From Holophagaceae bacterium (lineage in GTDB: Bacteria > Acidobacteriota > Holophagae > Holophagales > Holophagaceae), in the NCBI GenBank assembly GCA_016722505.1, contig JADKJH010000008.1:31854-95853 (forward strand): 64,000 bases of DNA. The letters run 5' to 3'. Numbering within the stretch: position 1 is the stretch's first letter; the number at the start of each line of letters is the position of its first letter. The notes beneath the pieces are model-generated. The model had not been told where the DNA came from and did no database searches. It saw nothing but the letters and a program-made list of their open reading frames with translations. Below, in pieces: positions 1 to 8,902 of this stretch. The position numbers and the translations under genes were made by a program.

Positions 1-2
1 AA

Positions 3-368
3 TCCATCAGTAAGTTGGAGGAAATGGAAGTCCGCTCCTCCTTCGCGGTACTCACGCCCCGTCGTGAATCCGGCGGGTGGTCCATCGCCGCCAGCCTATT
101 TCTGGGATTTTCTTCTACTGAAAGGGAGCAGAAAATGGACCGGCTCCGGGGCCTGCCAGGCCAATTGCGGCTGGCATTGGAGTCCGGCGCAATGGTGGAA
201 CCCGAAGTGGACCGGGGCGCGGCGGGTCCGAATGACCGATTGCCAGCTGTGCTGGCACTGCGCTACTTCGTACCTGACCGCATTCGTATCCTTGCGCTCG
301 TCTCCAACCATCCGGAGGTATCCGGCCACTGGGAAGCTCCAGGTGCCTGGCTTACCTGGGCCGCCTAG
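3..368 (+). CDS. Possible partial CDS of unknown function
   Basis: An open frame runs off the left edge of the window and stops at 366-368. An internal ATG at 24 follows a GGAGG (17-21), but the spacing is only two bases, so the real start may lie outside the window. Third codon positions are moderately GC-rich, as in real genes nearby, and the C-terminal third (around the residues LRYFVPDRIRI) reads like protein. I recognise no domain. It could also be chance coding in a decayed region. Confidence 0.3.
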   Translation, partial: SISKLEEMEVRSSFAVLTPRRESGGWSIAASLFLGFSSTEREQKMDRLRGLPGQLRLALESGAMVEPEVDRGAAGPNDRLPAVLALRYFVPDRIRILALVSNHPEVSGHWEAPGAWLTWAA

Positions 369-533
369 GCCGCCGTTTTTTCAGAGGCGTTCCATGATCA
401 GACACCAGTACCGTCATCTCGTTCTAACGATCACCAAGCCAGCTCGTGACAGTGCTTCATAACGCACCCTCATAAATATGACTTTTTTGGTAGACTACAT
501 TCCAGCGACACCGCGTATTTCAAAGGAGATCTC

Positions 534-1112
534 ATGGCCTACACCGCAAAGAATTTTGATCACTTGAAGGGAGGCGCCGTGAAGGGCCTCTCGGACACCC
601 AGCTGGACCAGCATTTCACGCTCTACAAGGGCTACATCGCCAAGCTCAACGAGATCGAAGAAAAGCTCGCCAGCGCCGACAACACCAAGCCCAACTACTC
701 CTTCAACGAGTACACGGAACTGAAGCGCCGCGAAGCCGTGGCCTTCAACGGATCCTTCTTGCATGAGCTCTACTTCGAGAACCTGGGCGCCGACGCCACC
801 ATCAGCGCCGGGCTCCAGACCGCGTTGGATGCCTTCGGCGGCAAAGACAAGGTCATCGCCGACCTCAAGGCCTGCGCCATGAGCGGTCCCGGCTGGGCCC
901 TGCTGACCCGCAACCGCCGTGACGGCAAACTGCACACCTATTTCATCGCGGAGCATCACCTGGGCCTGCCCATCGAGCAGGATCTGCTGGTGGTGCTGGA
1001 TAGCTGGGAACATGCCTTTATGGTTGACTACGGCATCGCAAGAGCGAAGTACCTGGATGCTTTCGTTGAGAACATCAAGTGGAGCGAAGTCTCCAAGCGC
1101 TTCGGCGCCTGA
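534..1112 (+). CDS. sodB: Superoxide dismutase, Fe/Mn family
   Basis: Superoxide dismutase (192 aa, no signal peptide, so cytosolic) converts superoxide to hydrogen peroxide and oxygen. The likely metal ligands are His27, His77, Asp156 and His160, the last two in the family signature DSWEHAF. SGPGW at 117-121 and the C-terminal KYLDAF segment also fit. The N-terminal helix (QHFTLYKGY) lacks the usual HHxxHH pattern and resembles the SodF-like branch seen in some Bacillus and archaeal genomes, so metal preference cannot be assigned. AAGGAG at 523-528 supports the ATG. A strong hairpin terminator follows, so the gene is probably monocistronic. Essentially certain as a SOD family member. Confidence 0.95.
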   Translation: MAYTAKNFDHLKGGAVKGLSDTQLDQHFTLYKGYIAKLNEIEEKLASADNTKPNYSFNEYTELKRREAVAFNGSFLHELYFENLGADATISAGLQTALDAFGGKDKVIADLKACAMSGPGWALLTRNRRDGKLHTYFIAEHHLGLPIEQDLLVVLDSWEHAFMVDYGIARAKYLDAFVENIKWSEVSKRFGA

Positions 1113-1135
1113 GTCCGGCCCACGCGTGTACGAGG

Positions 1136-1163
1136 ATGGCCCCCGAATGGGGGCCATTTTCTT
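1136..1163 (+). terminator. Rho-independent terminator after sodB
   Basis: A perfect 9-bp stem (ATGGCCCCC, 1136-1144, with GGGGGCCAT, 1149-1157), a GAAT loop and a following TTTTCTT tract. Confidence 0.9.
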
Positions 1164-1184
1164 GGAGCGCAGATAGACTGAGAC

Positions 1185-2957
1185 ATGCATTCGCTGCCCC
1201 CGCTTCTGGTGGACCTGGCCATGGTGCTGGGAGTGGCAGCACTGACTTCCTTGCTGTGCCAGAAATTGCATCTGCCGGTGGTGATGGGCTACCTGCTGGC
1301 GGGGCTGGTGGTGGGACCCCACGTACCCATCCCACTGGCCGCGGATGCCGCCAACGTAAAGGTGCTGGCGGAATTGGGCGTCATCTTCCTGCTTTTCTCC
1401 ATCGGCTTGGAATTCAATCGTGAAAAGTTGAAGCGGTCGGGTCCCACCGCTGTGGTAGTGGGCTTCATCGAGGTCGGGGCCCTGGCCATCCTGGGCTATC
1501 TCGCCCCCTGCTGGGCTACAACCGCATGGAGAGCGCCTTCGCCGGGGCCGCCCTTTCCATCAGTTCCACGATGATCATCAGCAAACTCTTCGATGAACGC
1601 GGTGAGCGGGGTCCGCTGCGGGAGCTGGTCTTCGCGGTGCTGGTGACGGAGGATCTGCTGGCCATCCTCCTGTTGGCCTTGTTAAGCGGCGCCTCGGTGC
1701 CCGGTTCCTTCAGCGGCGCACAGACAGCCCTGACGCTCGGCCGCCTGGTCCTCTTCATGGCCGCCCTGGTTGGCGTGGGCATGCTGTTGGTGCCGCGTTT
1801 CATCCGTTGGGTGGACGATCTCGGCCGCCCTGAATCCCTCCTTGTGGCGAGCATGGGTCTTTGTTTCGCACTGGCCTTACTCGCGGCGCACTTCGGGTAT
1901 TCCGTGGCCTTGGGAGCCTCATCGCTGGGGTGCGGTGGCAGAGGGGGGGCCGAGCAGGTGGACTGTCCTCCCTTCAGGGACCTTTTCGCTGCGATTTTTT
2001 TCGTGGCCGTGGGCATGATGATCGACCCAAGAGCCATTCCACCCCTGTGGAAGCCGATCCTCGTTTTCTCGCTGTTGGTGGCGGGCGGCAAGCTGCTCAT
2101 GGTAAGCATCAGCGTCGCCCTGGCAGGGCAGCCGATGCGGCGGGCCCTCGGCGCCGGCCTCGCGATGACTCAGATTGGGGAGTTCGGGTTCATTCTTGTC
2201 ACGGCGGGCGTGGATCTTGAAGCAGTGCGACCGTCCCTTTGCCCGTAATGGTAGCGGTCTGCGTGATCACTTCCTGGCAACGCCTGCACTCATGAACGTC
2301 GGTGCGCCGATGGCCCGCTGGGTGGATGGGTGGTTTCCGACCTTCAAATCCTTTAGCAGCGTGTACCGCGTGAATTTGGGTTTGGCTCCGTTGAGATCCC
2401 AACTCGCTGGCCAGGTGCGCGGCATCGTGGTCGAGGCTTTCGGCTTGGAGATCGTCCTGGTGGGGGTTTCCCTGGCCCTGGGCCCGGGTGTGGGCTGGAT
2501 CGAAGCCCACAGCCCGATTGGTCACACTCTGGCCGTCGGAATCATTGGCGGATCGGCATTCCTGTTGATTCTCGTACTCCTGGTCGGCCTGCTGCAGCGT
2601 ACGCGCACCCTGGGAGACTCGATACTGGGACCGCTAAGTGACGAACCCAGCGCGGTGGATCGTTTGCAGCGCAGAGTGTTGCGTCTGGGCTTGCGATTGG
2701 GTGTGGGCCTCCCCGTGCTGGCCGTGGCCCAGCCATTCCTCCCCAGACTCTCCCTGGTGGCTGTGCTCGGTGTGTTGACCGTGGTGGCGCTGGGCCTGCT
2801 CCGCCGGGATCTGGGCGAGGTGCGGGAAAGCATGGCTGCGCGGTATCCCTGGATGCGGGGACGGGGAGAAACCGTGAGCCGCGCCACGGAAGCAGCGCTG
2901 CGGTCAAATCGGGTCTATCAATCAGCCCCTTACGCTTTTTTATCAAAATCTACTTGA
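1185..2957 (+). pseudogene. Kef-type (CPA2) cation/proton antiporter, frame-disrupted
   Basis: The pieces together resemble a monovalent cation:proton antiporter-2 membrane protein. Recognisable CPA2 features are GYLLAGLVVGP and FSIGLEF near the N terminus, the SSTMIISK helix, FRDLFAAIFFVAVGM and QIGEFGF. No single frame covers the gene. Phase changes are needed near 1505-1512, several between about 1920 and 1945 (GYSVALGA, then LIAG, then VAEGG, then AEQVD lie in successive frames), and again near 2225-2285. Each fits a missing base. The C-terminal 200 residues are intact and membrane-rich. The density of lesions within 40 bp suggests real decay, though base-calling error cannot be excluded. 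An 18-base gap separates the nearest GGAG from the ATG. Confidence 0.75.
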
Positions 2958-4037
2958 TCAGGGCTTGGGTGATGGTCTGGCTTGCGTACGTCGGCTCATG
3001 CGGAGGATGGACTTGAAGAAGGCTTCGACCTCATCGGCATCAAGTCCTGCAGCGGTGGCCCAATTCCTTCGGGTTTTCAGTAATTCGGCTTCCCTGGCAG
3101 GATCCCGCACAGGCGCACCCAGAACGCGCTTCGCTTCGCCGGCGCGGGCGCTGAGCTGGCTGCGCCGCCGCAGGGCTTCCACCAGTTCCTGATCCAGGAC
3201 ATCAATGACTTCACGCACTTCGCGCAACGCGGGAGAAGCTGCGCCAAGATCAGGGAGATTCATGGCCGAAGGCGCGGTCTGGTCTTGGGGTGCTTTCAGG
3301 CGTTCGTGGATGCCTTGCAGCGCCGAGATAAGTCCCGCGCGGGCTTCGGAAGCGTAGGGATTCTCATTCTGGATGGCGAGGAAGAGATGCCCCGCGTCCG
3401 CCCGGACCGTTTCGATGACCGCCGACAAAGCGCGGAACGAGGCTGGCGCGAAGGGCGTCTCCTCCACCCCCATATCGAGCAGGCCTTTCGCCAGGAAGAA
3501 TGCCGTCGCATGGGTATGCGCCATCACGCGGTCATGGGCTTCGGGTGTGACTTCGATGACTTCGCTTCCAAGGGATTCGAACAAAGCCCGCACACGGTTG
3601 GTAGCTTCGGGATGGCGGGGGCTAGGGCAAAGGACCGTCTGGAGAGGATCCGCCCGGGCCAGACTCAACGGGCCAAATAGTGGGTGAGTGCCGACATGGG
3701 GGATAGCGTCCCCAAGAATCCGGTCCAGCAACGCGCAGGGGACCGTCTTTACGCTACCTACGTCAATCACGATATGCCGTGACTCTAGGTGGGGCCGAAG
3801 GCCGATGAGCACTGCTTTGGTCAGCGGGATGGGCACGGCCAGCACGATGAGGTCAGCCCATTGGGCCAGGGCCGCGGGGTCTTCGGCCCGCAGCTCCTCC
3901 GGGATCGAAGCCGCAGGGTCCCAGGCCCGCATCGCCACACCGGCCTCTCGGATGAGACCCGACAAGGCAGATCCAAAGCGGCCGAATCCGATGATGCCGA
4001 TGCGCAAGTGGGTTACCTCGAGAATGGGTTTGAACAT
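2958..4037 (-). CDS. tyrA: Prephenate dehydrogenase with C-terminal chorismate mutase domain
   Basis: Tyrosine biosynthesis protein of 359 aa. Residues 12-270 form a TyrA-type prephenate dehydrogenase with the NAD(P) motif GIIGFGRFG at the N terminus, VIDVGSVK and GTHPLFGP. Residues about 275-355 look like an AroQ-type chorismate mutase helix bundle (REVIDVLDQELVEALRRR, then KRVLGAPVRDPAREAELL). This is the reverse domain order of the E. coli T-protein, where the mutase comes first. The ATG at 4037 lacks a convincing ribosome site. A TTG at 4007 has GAGGT seven bases upstream and starts right before the Rossmann fold, so it may be the true start. The gene converges directly on the broken antiporter gene. 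Confidence 0.85.
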   Translation of the reverse strand: MFKPILEVTHLRIGIIGFGRFGSALSGLIREAGVAMRAWDPAASIPEELRAEDPAALAQWADLIVLAVPIPLTKAVLIGLRPHLESRHIVIDVGSVKTVPCALLDRILGDAIPHVGTHPLFGPLSLARADPLQTVLCPSPRHPEATNRVRALFESLGSEVIEVTPEAHDRVMAHTHATAFFLAKGLLDMGVEETPFAPASFRALSAVIETVRADAGHLFLAIQNENPYASEARAGLISALQGIHERLKAPQDQTAPSAMNLPDLGAASPALREVREVIDVLDQELVEALRRRSQLSARAGEAKRVLGAPVRDPAREAELLKTRRNWATAAGLDADEVEAFFKSILRMSRRTQARPSPKP

Positions 4038-4091
4038 TCTAATCTGTTTCCCGGAAACAGGACTTTCCTCGTAAGCTGAGGGTTATATTTT

Positions 4092-5590
4092 TTGGCCATG
4101 GATGCCGCAGATGCCCCGCTTTGTGCTTTGTTGTCGCTGCCGCAGTCCCTGTTCGCGCAAACCCCGCCACCGCGCCAGACCCGGGAAATCTACTCGGGGA
4201 AGGCGCAGTATACGGCTGCGTCGGCCACGACGCCGGTCGCGAAGGTGATCGCGGAGATCCGGGACCACCAGCAGGCAGTGTCCAATCTGCAATACCTCTG
4301 TGACGAGATCGGACCCCGCCTCACGGGCTCGGAGCGGCTCGTGAAGGCCCATGAATGGATGGAAGGCCGGATGAAGGCTTACGGATTGGCGAATGTCCAC
4401 CGGGAGGCCTACGATTTCGGCCCCAGCTGGCCCGAGGCATTGAGACCGCACGGATCCTCGGGCACAACAACTTGAATCTGCAGGTGGCGCAACTGGCCTG
4501 GAGCCCATCCACTAAGGGCCCGATGAGGGGCGAGGCCGTGCTTCTTGGGGGCAAAACCATTGAGGACATGATGGATGTCATCGGACACATGAAAGGCAAG
4601 ATCCTGGTGATGGGCGCCTTTCCGAAACCTGCGGGAGACCGCAAGGCCTACCGTGAAAATATGAGGAAGCTTTTTGGCGCGATCCAGACCGAGGGTATCG
4701 CTGCGTTCCTTGTGGCCTCCGAAAAGGAGAACGGGTTCATGAACATGACCGGTTCGCCGATAGCTGGGCGCTTCCGCTTTTTCCCGGATGCTCCGACGGC
4801 ATTCCTGAACAAAGAGCACGCCACGATGCTGAAACGGATGTTGGAGAAGCACGGGAAGGTCGACCTGGAGCTGAATCTTGGCGGCACATTGTCGGAAAAG
4901 CCGGTGCAGGCATTCAACTCGATCGGTGAGATCCGCGGCAGCGAAAAACCTGATGAAGTGGTGATTCTGGGCGCGCACCTGGATAGCTGGGACTTGGGCA
5001 CAGGCGCCACGGACAACGGAACCGGCAGCGTGGCGTCCCTGGAGGCTCTGCGCGCCATCCAGGCCTCGGGTGTGAAGCCCAAACGCACGATCCGCGTGGT
5101 GCTGTTCAGCGGGGAAGAGCAGGGGATCTTTGGCAGCAAGGCCTACGTGAAGGCCCACGCGGGGGAACTCAAAGCGATCCAGGCGGTGCTCATTGATGAC
5201 CTGGGCACGGGAAAACTGCGGGGGTTCGCCATGGAAGGCCGCGAGGACCTGCGCCCCTTCATGGCCGAGGCCATCGCCCCGCTCAATGAGATGGGCGTGC
5301 GGGAACTGCCCTTGGAATCCAGCGAGGACAGCGATCATGCGCCATTTGTAGAAGCAGGCGTCCCTGCCTTTTTCGGCATCCAGGATAACGAGGACTATTT
5401 CACCGCGACGCACCACAGCCAGGCAGATACTTTCGAGCACGTGAAGCCAGAGGCCCTGGTGGAGGGTGCCACCGCCATGGCCGTAACGGCGCTGGGGCTG
5501 GCGGACATGGCGCCACGGCTGCCCCACAAGACCGTTGAAAAGATTGAAAAGATTGAAAAGACCGAGAAAAACGCACCCGCTGCGCACTAA
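4092..5590 (+). CDS. Secreted M28-family zinc aminopeptidase, apparent frameshift
   Basis: A peptidase M28 (aminopeptidase Y/S type) of about 490 aa. The N-terminal part (4092 to about 4430) ends in GPSWP and the sequence resumes one base out of phase with RGIETARIL. Restoring one base near 4427-4432 joins them. Zinc and catalytic residues lie in GAHLDSW, ATDNGTG, SGEEQG, EDSDHAPF and THHSQADT. The N terminus ALLSLPQSLFAQT looks like the end of a signal peptide with cleavage after FA. Its start is unclear, because a frame beginning MPRFV at 4111 gives a better signal peptide and may mark a second lost base. The C-terminal tail is a run of IEK repeats encoded by a nonamer. The product is probably periplasmic or secreted. 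Confidence 0.8.
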
Positions 5591-5624
5591 CGGCTGATGC
5601 GGGTTATTAGCTCACAGGTCGCAA

Positions 5625-5659
5625 CCCATCACTTGCCGCCCATCATTCATCATTCGCCG
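5625..5659. repeat. Array of five heptamers
   Basis: Five consecutive 7-mers: CCCATCA, CTTGCCG, CCCATCA, TTCATCA, TTCGCCG. The array spans the stop codon and last codons of the potassium channel gene. It belongs to the short-period spacer repeats seen across this window. Confidence 0.6.
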
Positions 5660-6645
5660 CCTGCCAGCTTCATCAGGGCCTCCAGTGTATGGCTGGGGCC
5701 AAGGGCCAGCAGGTCATCGCCTGCTTGGAAGGTTTCTTCGCCTTTTGGATTGAACCGCAGGCCGAGGCCGATCCGGTTGATGCCGACGATCAAAGCGCCG
5801 GTGCTGTCCCGCAATCGCATTTCCCGCATGGTCTGGCCCACGAGCCTGGAAGTTGAATGGACGTGGATGCGCTCCATGCCTAGCTCGAGCTGGTCTTGCT
5901 GCAGCACCACATCGAAAAAATTCATCATGTCGGGATTAAGCAGCAGGGCCGCCATGCGCCGCCCGCCGATCTCGTAGGGGCTCACGATATGTGTGGCGCC
6001 CGCAGCCATGAGTTTGCTTTCGGTGCCTAGCTTAGCGCTGCGGGCCACAATGGGGATATTCGGCGCCATCTGCCGCGCAGTAAGCGTCACCAGCACATTA
6101 TCTGCATCGGTGGTGAGCGCGGTGATCAGGCCCTTGGCTTTTCTGATGCCAGCCTTCTCCAGCACCATTTCATCCATGGCATTGCCATACAGGATGATGT
6201 CGTCGTTGAATCGCGGGTTGTTGCGGCCTTTGTTCTCCTCTAGCTCGACGATGACGAAAGGCACGTTCGCGTGTTTCAGCTCCCAGGCAGCCTGGAAGCC
6301 CATCTTGCCGAAGCCGCAAACGATGATGTGGTCTGAAAGGGCTTCCATCCGTTTTTCCATGCGCCGCTCCCGCAGATAGCCTTGAAGATCGCCCTCGACG
6401 ATGAGGGCGGTGAGATTGGAGATGGCGTACGTTGCCACGCCCAGGCCGGTCACCAGGTAGAAGATGGTGAATAGTTTGGTGCTGTCATTCACCTCCCCCA
6501 TCTCTCTGAAACCCACAGTGAACAAGGTGGTCACAGCCATGTAGAACGCATCCAGCCAGCCGAGCTTGGCCAGGATGTGATAGCCGAAAGCGCCTATCAG
6601 GCCCACTGCGAACAACAGCACCAGCGCCTCGCGGAGACGGCGCAT
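5650..6645 (-). CDS. Two-TM potassium channel with RCK (TrkA-N/TrkA-C) domains
   Basis: A K+ channel-like protein of 331 aa. TM1 is at about residues 7-24, a pore loop at 35-50, TM2 at 57-78, an RCK N domain with the nucleotide motif VCGFGKMG follows from about residue 107, and a TrkA-C-type domain ends the protein. The selectivity-filter position reads TVGFRE (43-48) rather than the canonical TVGYGD, so ion selectivity is uncertain. The frame extends upstream to 6750, but the ATG at 6645 is preferred because the protein then starts at MRRLREAL, just before TM1, and does not overlap the upstream thioesterase gene, which ends at 6686. It is 40 bases downstream of that gene on the same strand. 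Confidence 0.85.
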   Translation of the reverse strand: MRRLREALVLLFAVGLIGAFGYHILAKLGWLDAFYMAVTTLFTVGFREMGEVNDSTKLFTIFYLVTGLGVATYAISNLTALIVEGDLQGYLRERRMEKRMEALSDHIIVCGFGKMGFQAAWELKHANVPFVIVELEENKGRNNPRFNDDIILYGNAMDEMVLEKAGIRKAKGLITALTTDADNVLVTLTARQMAPNIPIVARSAKLGTESKLMAAGATHIVSPYEIGGRRMAALLLNPDMMNFFDVVLQQDQLELGMERIHVHSTSRLVGQTMREMRLRDSTGALIVGINRIGLGLRFNPKGEETFQAGDDLLALGPSHTLEALMKLAGGE

Positions 6646-6685
6646 GGGAGCTAGACTTCGGAGCTTGATGCTTCTCAATGGCGGT

Positions 6686-7129
6686 TCATCCGGGCAAGTT
6701 GGGCTTGATGCTGAAGTGCGCAGTGCAATGGGCCACCATGTGGTCGCCACACAAAAGCCAGCATTCCAGCACCGCGCCGCGTTTGGAAAGGCGCACTACT
6801 TCGGCCTTTCCGATGACTTCGCCCTTGGCGGGTTCCAGGTAGCGGATGTGGAGATCCTGCGTGGCGAAGGGCATGAGTCCATCAAAGACCGTGCAAAGCG
6901 CCAAGGCGCAGGTCATGTCCGCGACGGTGGCCAGCACACCACCGTTCACATTGCCCCTGGGGCCATTGATGGTGTGTTGGTTGGGTTTCAATTTCAGGGT
7001 GGCCTTTCCTGGATCCATCTCCAGGAAGGTCATATCCCATTCCTTGATGAGGGGCCAAGGCGCAAAGCGCGCTCGCACCCGATCCAGGAGGTCGGGTGCG
7101 AGGGAAACTGGAATCTGGAGAGGAGGCAT
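6686..7129 (-). CDS. PaaI-family hotdog thioesterase
   Basis: A 147-aa single-domain hotdog-fold protein. The segment GNVNGGVLATVADMTCALAL matches the PaaI/YbgC-type acyl-CoA thioesterase helix, where a Gly-Gly and an acidic residue shape the active site. LHIRYLEPAKGEV is the following strand. The substrate is probably an aryl- or acyl-CoA but cannot be told from sequence. It is cytosolic and likely co-transcribed with the downstream potassium channel. Confidence 0.85.
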   Translation of the reverse strand: MPPLQIPVSLAPDLLDRVRARFAPWPLIKEWDMTFLEMDPGKATLKLKPNQHTINGPRGNVNGGVLATVADMTCALALCTVFDGLMPFATQDLHIRYLEPAKGEVIGKAEVVRLSKRGAVLECWLLCGDHMVAHCTAHFSIKPNLPG

Positions 7130-7178
7130 AGGCTTTAGTCTAAGCCTTCATCCAGAAATCCGCTTGAGGCGCGGCTAC

Positions 7179-7583
7179 TTACTTTTTTTTCACCAAAGTG
7201 GCCTTGATCTCGATGTTCGCGCCGCCTTCGACCTTCACGTGTTCCACTACGGATTCCGCGTAGCCTTCCCGGCGGAAAATGGCTTTATAAGTCCCTGGCG
7301 CCACCCAAATGAATGTGACATACCCATTTTCGCCCGTGGCCGCAACGCGAGCCTCCTTGCCGTCCAGTTCGAGGATCACCACCGCATTCGCGAAAGGTTT
7401 TCCGTCTTCCGTCGAGACGTAAGCGGAGACATTGCCGTTGGTTTTGTCAGGATCCTGTTGCGGCGCGGGCCTTTCAGGCTTGGCACGAGGCGGAGCTTTT
7501 GGGGCCGGTTCCTTCGTTGGCAATTGGGCCACAAGGCTGGATGCGAATAAAAGGGCCAAGAATGGGCGGGACAGGTTAGACAT
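7179..7583 (-). CDS. Secreted protein with carboxypeptidase-regulatory-like domain
   Basis: A 134-aa exported protein. Residues 1-19 (LALLFASSLVAQ) are a signal peptide. A proline/lysine-rich linker follows (about 20-46), then one beta-sandwich of the carboxypeptidase regulatory-like type: NGNVSAYVSTEDGKPFANAVV, then GYVTFIWVAPGTYKAIFRREGY. These domains occur in TonB-dependent receptors and surface proteins; here it stands alone and may be an adaptor or carbohydrate-binding module. AAGGAG lies eight bases before the ATG. Function unknown. Confidence 0.75.
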   Translation of the reverse strand: MSNLSRPFLALLFASSLVAQLPTKEPAPKAPPRAKPERPAPQQDPDKTNGNVSAYVSTEDGKPFANAVVILELDGKEARVAATGENGYVTFIWVAPGTYKAIFRREGYAESVVEHVKVEGGANIEIKATLVKKK

Positions 7584-7598
7584 TCAGAACTCCTTGAG

Positions 7599-7682
7599 GG
7601 CTTGATGGCTTGATGGGGTGTTGAAACTCTATGCAAAGTGCTCTGAAGCGGGCCATGGGTTCCCGGATCCCGGATCCCTGAT
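7599..7682. repeat. Short tandem units in the spacer before mrp
   Basis: Two small arrays: GGCTTGAT repeated at 7599-7614, and CCCGGAT, CCCGGAT, CCCTGAT as exact consecutive heptamers at 7662-7682, touching the mrp stop codon. Confidence 0.55.
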
Positions 7683-8719
7683 CACAAGCCGAGTGTTTTA
7701 CGCAGAGCCGCGGCCATGTCCATGAACACCTTGGTCTGAGGTGAGTCCGGATATGCCTCCACCATGGGGCGGCCGTTGTCGCCGCCCTCCCGGATGGCCA
7801 GATCAATGGGCACTTCTCCCAGGAAGGGCAGCTCCATCCGCTTCGCCGCAGCCTTCACGCCGCCGTGGCCGAAGATCTGCGTCTCTTCTCCGCATTTCGG
7901 GCAGACGAAACTGCTCATGTTTTCGATGACGCCGAGAATCGGAACCTTCACGGTATTGAACATGCCGATGGCTTTTTTGGCATCCAGGAAAGCCACATCC
8001 TGGGGTGTGCTCACGATGATGGCGCCCGCCACGGAGGCATTCTGGATCAGCGAGATCTGCGTGTCGCCGGTGCCTGGCGGCAAGTCCATCAGCAACACAT
8101 CCAGATCGCCCCACAACACATCGCCAAGAAATTGGGTAAGGGCTTTGTTGAGCATGGGGCCGCGCCAGATTACGGGCCGGTCTTCATCTACAAGGAACGC
8201 GATGCTCATGAGTTTCAACCCGAACTTTTCCAGCGGAATGATCTTGCCTTCCGGGGTGCCCTCGGGGCCTTCGGTGATGCCGAACATCATGCCGATGCTA
8301 GGTCCGTAGAGATCAGCATCCAGAAGGCCTACCTTGAGGCCCTGCTTCGCCAGAGCCACGGCCAGATTGGTGGCCACGGTGCTCTTGCCGACGCCTCCTT
8401 TGCCGCTGCCCACCACAATGGCGTGTTTGACGGAAGGAAGCAGGTTCTTGTATTCCACCTGGGGGGTCTTTTCCCAATCGATATGGATATGCACGCTCTT
8501 CACGGCATCCTGCTGTTGGATCCGCTCTGCGAGATTCTGGCGGATGGCCTGTTCGCGGTCCTGATAGGCATCCAGGAGTGAAAGCGAAACTGTGATGGCG
8601 CCTTCCTCCACATTGATGCCCTTCACGGCCTTCAAGGTCGTGAGCGTGGCCGACGTGCCTGGAACCTGATAGGCATTGACTGCGTCAAAAATCGCGGCGC
8701 GGCTGATTCGTTTGTCCAT
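7682..8719 (-). CDS. mrp: Mrp/ApbC/NBP35-type iron-sulfur cluster carrier ATPase
   Basis: A 345-aa cytosolic P-loop ATPase that binds and transfers Fe-S clusters. The N-terminal 85 residues form an MIP18/DUF59-like domain. The deviant Walker A motif GSGKGGVGKST begins near residue 104, followed by LLDADLYGPS and DLPPGTGD. VCPKCGEE carries the CxxC that bridges a cluster in dimers of this family. Length matches the DUF59-plus-ATPase form. GGAG lies ten bases before the ATG. It stands alone between two repeat-bearing spacers. Confidence 0.93.
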   Translation of the reverse strand: MDKRISRAAIFDAVNAYQVPGTSATLTTLKAVKGINVEEGAITVSLSLLDAYQDREQAIRQNLAERIQQQDAVKSVHIHIDWEKTPQVEYKNLLPSVKHAIVVGSGKGGVGKSTVATNLAVALAKQGLKVGLLDADLYGPSIGMMFGITEGPEGTPEGKIIPLEKFGLKLMSIAFLVDEDRPVIWRGPMLNKALTQFLGDVLWGDLDVLLMDLPPGTGDTQISLIQNASVAGAIIVSTPQDVAFLDAKKAIGMFNTVKVPILGVIENMSSFVCPKCGEETQIFGHGGVKAAAKRMELPFLGEVPIDLAIREGGDNGRPMVEAYPDSPQTKVFMDMAAALRKTLGL

Positions 8720-8761
8720 GATGGGTCGTCTCCAGCCCTTTAGTTTGCAGCCTCATGGCCT

Positions 8762-8889
8762 AAGTCCCAAGCACTGAGTCTCAAGTACTGAGTTCCAAGT
8801 CTCAAGTCCCAAGTCCCATGCTCCAAGGCTGGATCAAGGGAATCGGATGGCCTGCTTTTACTTGAGACTCGGGACTTAGGACTTGGGAC
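8762..8889. repeat. Facing inverted heptamer arrays
   Basis: The left arm (8762-8817) is a run of 7-mers of the form AAGTCCC, AAGTCTC and AGTACTG. The right arm (8860-8889) is built of ACTTGAG, ACTCGGG, ACTTAGG and ACTTGGG, the complement of the left units. The two arms can pair over about 28 bases around a 42-base loop. It lies between mrp and ppk and may also act as a transcription stop. Confidence 0.7.
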
Positions 8890-8902
8890 GATTTTGGCCC
8901 GC

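Noticed and set aside
495..1322. 275-codon minus-strand frame across sodB
   Set aside because: It runs through the sodB terminator and is rich in His/Gln/Gly; shadow of sodB and the antiporter start.
4409..5587. 392-codon minus-strand frame opposite the M28 peptidase
   Set aside because: No domain; the plus strand carries all zinc-ligand motifs.
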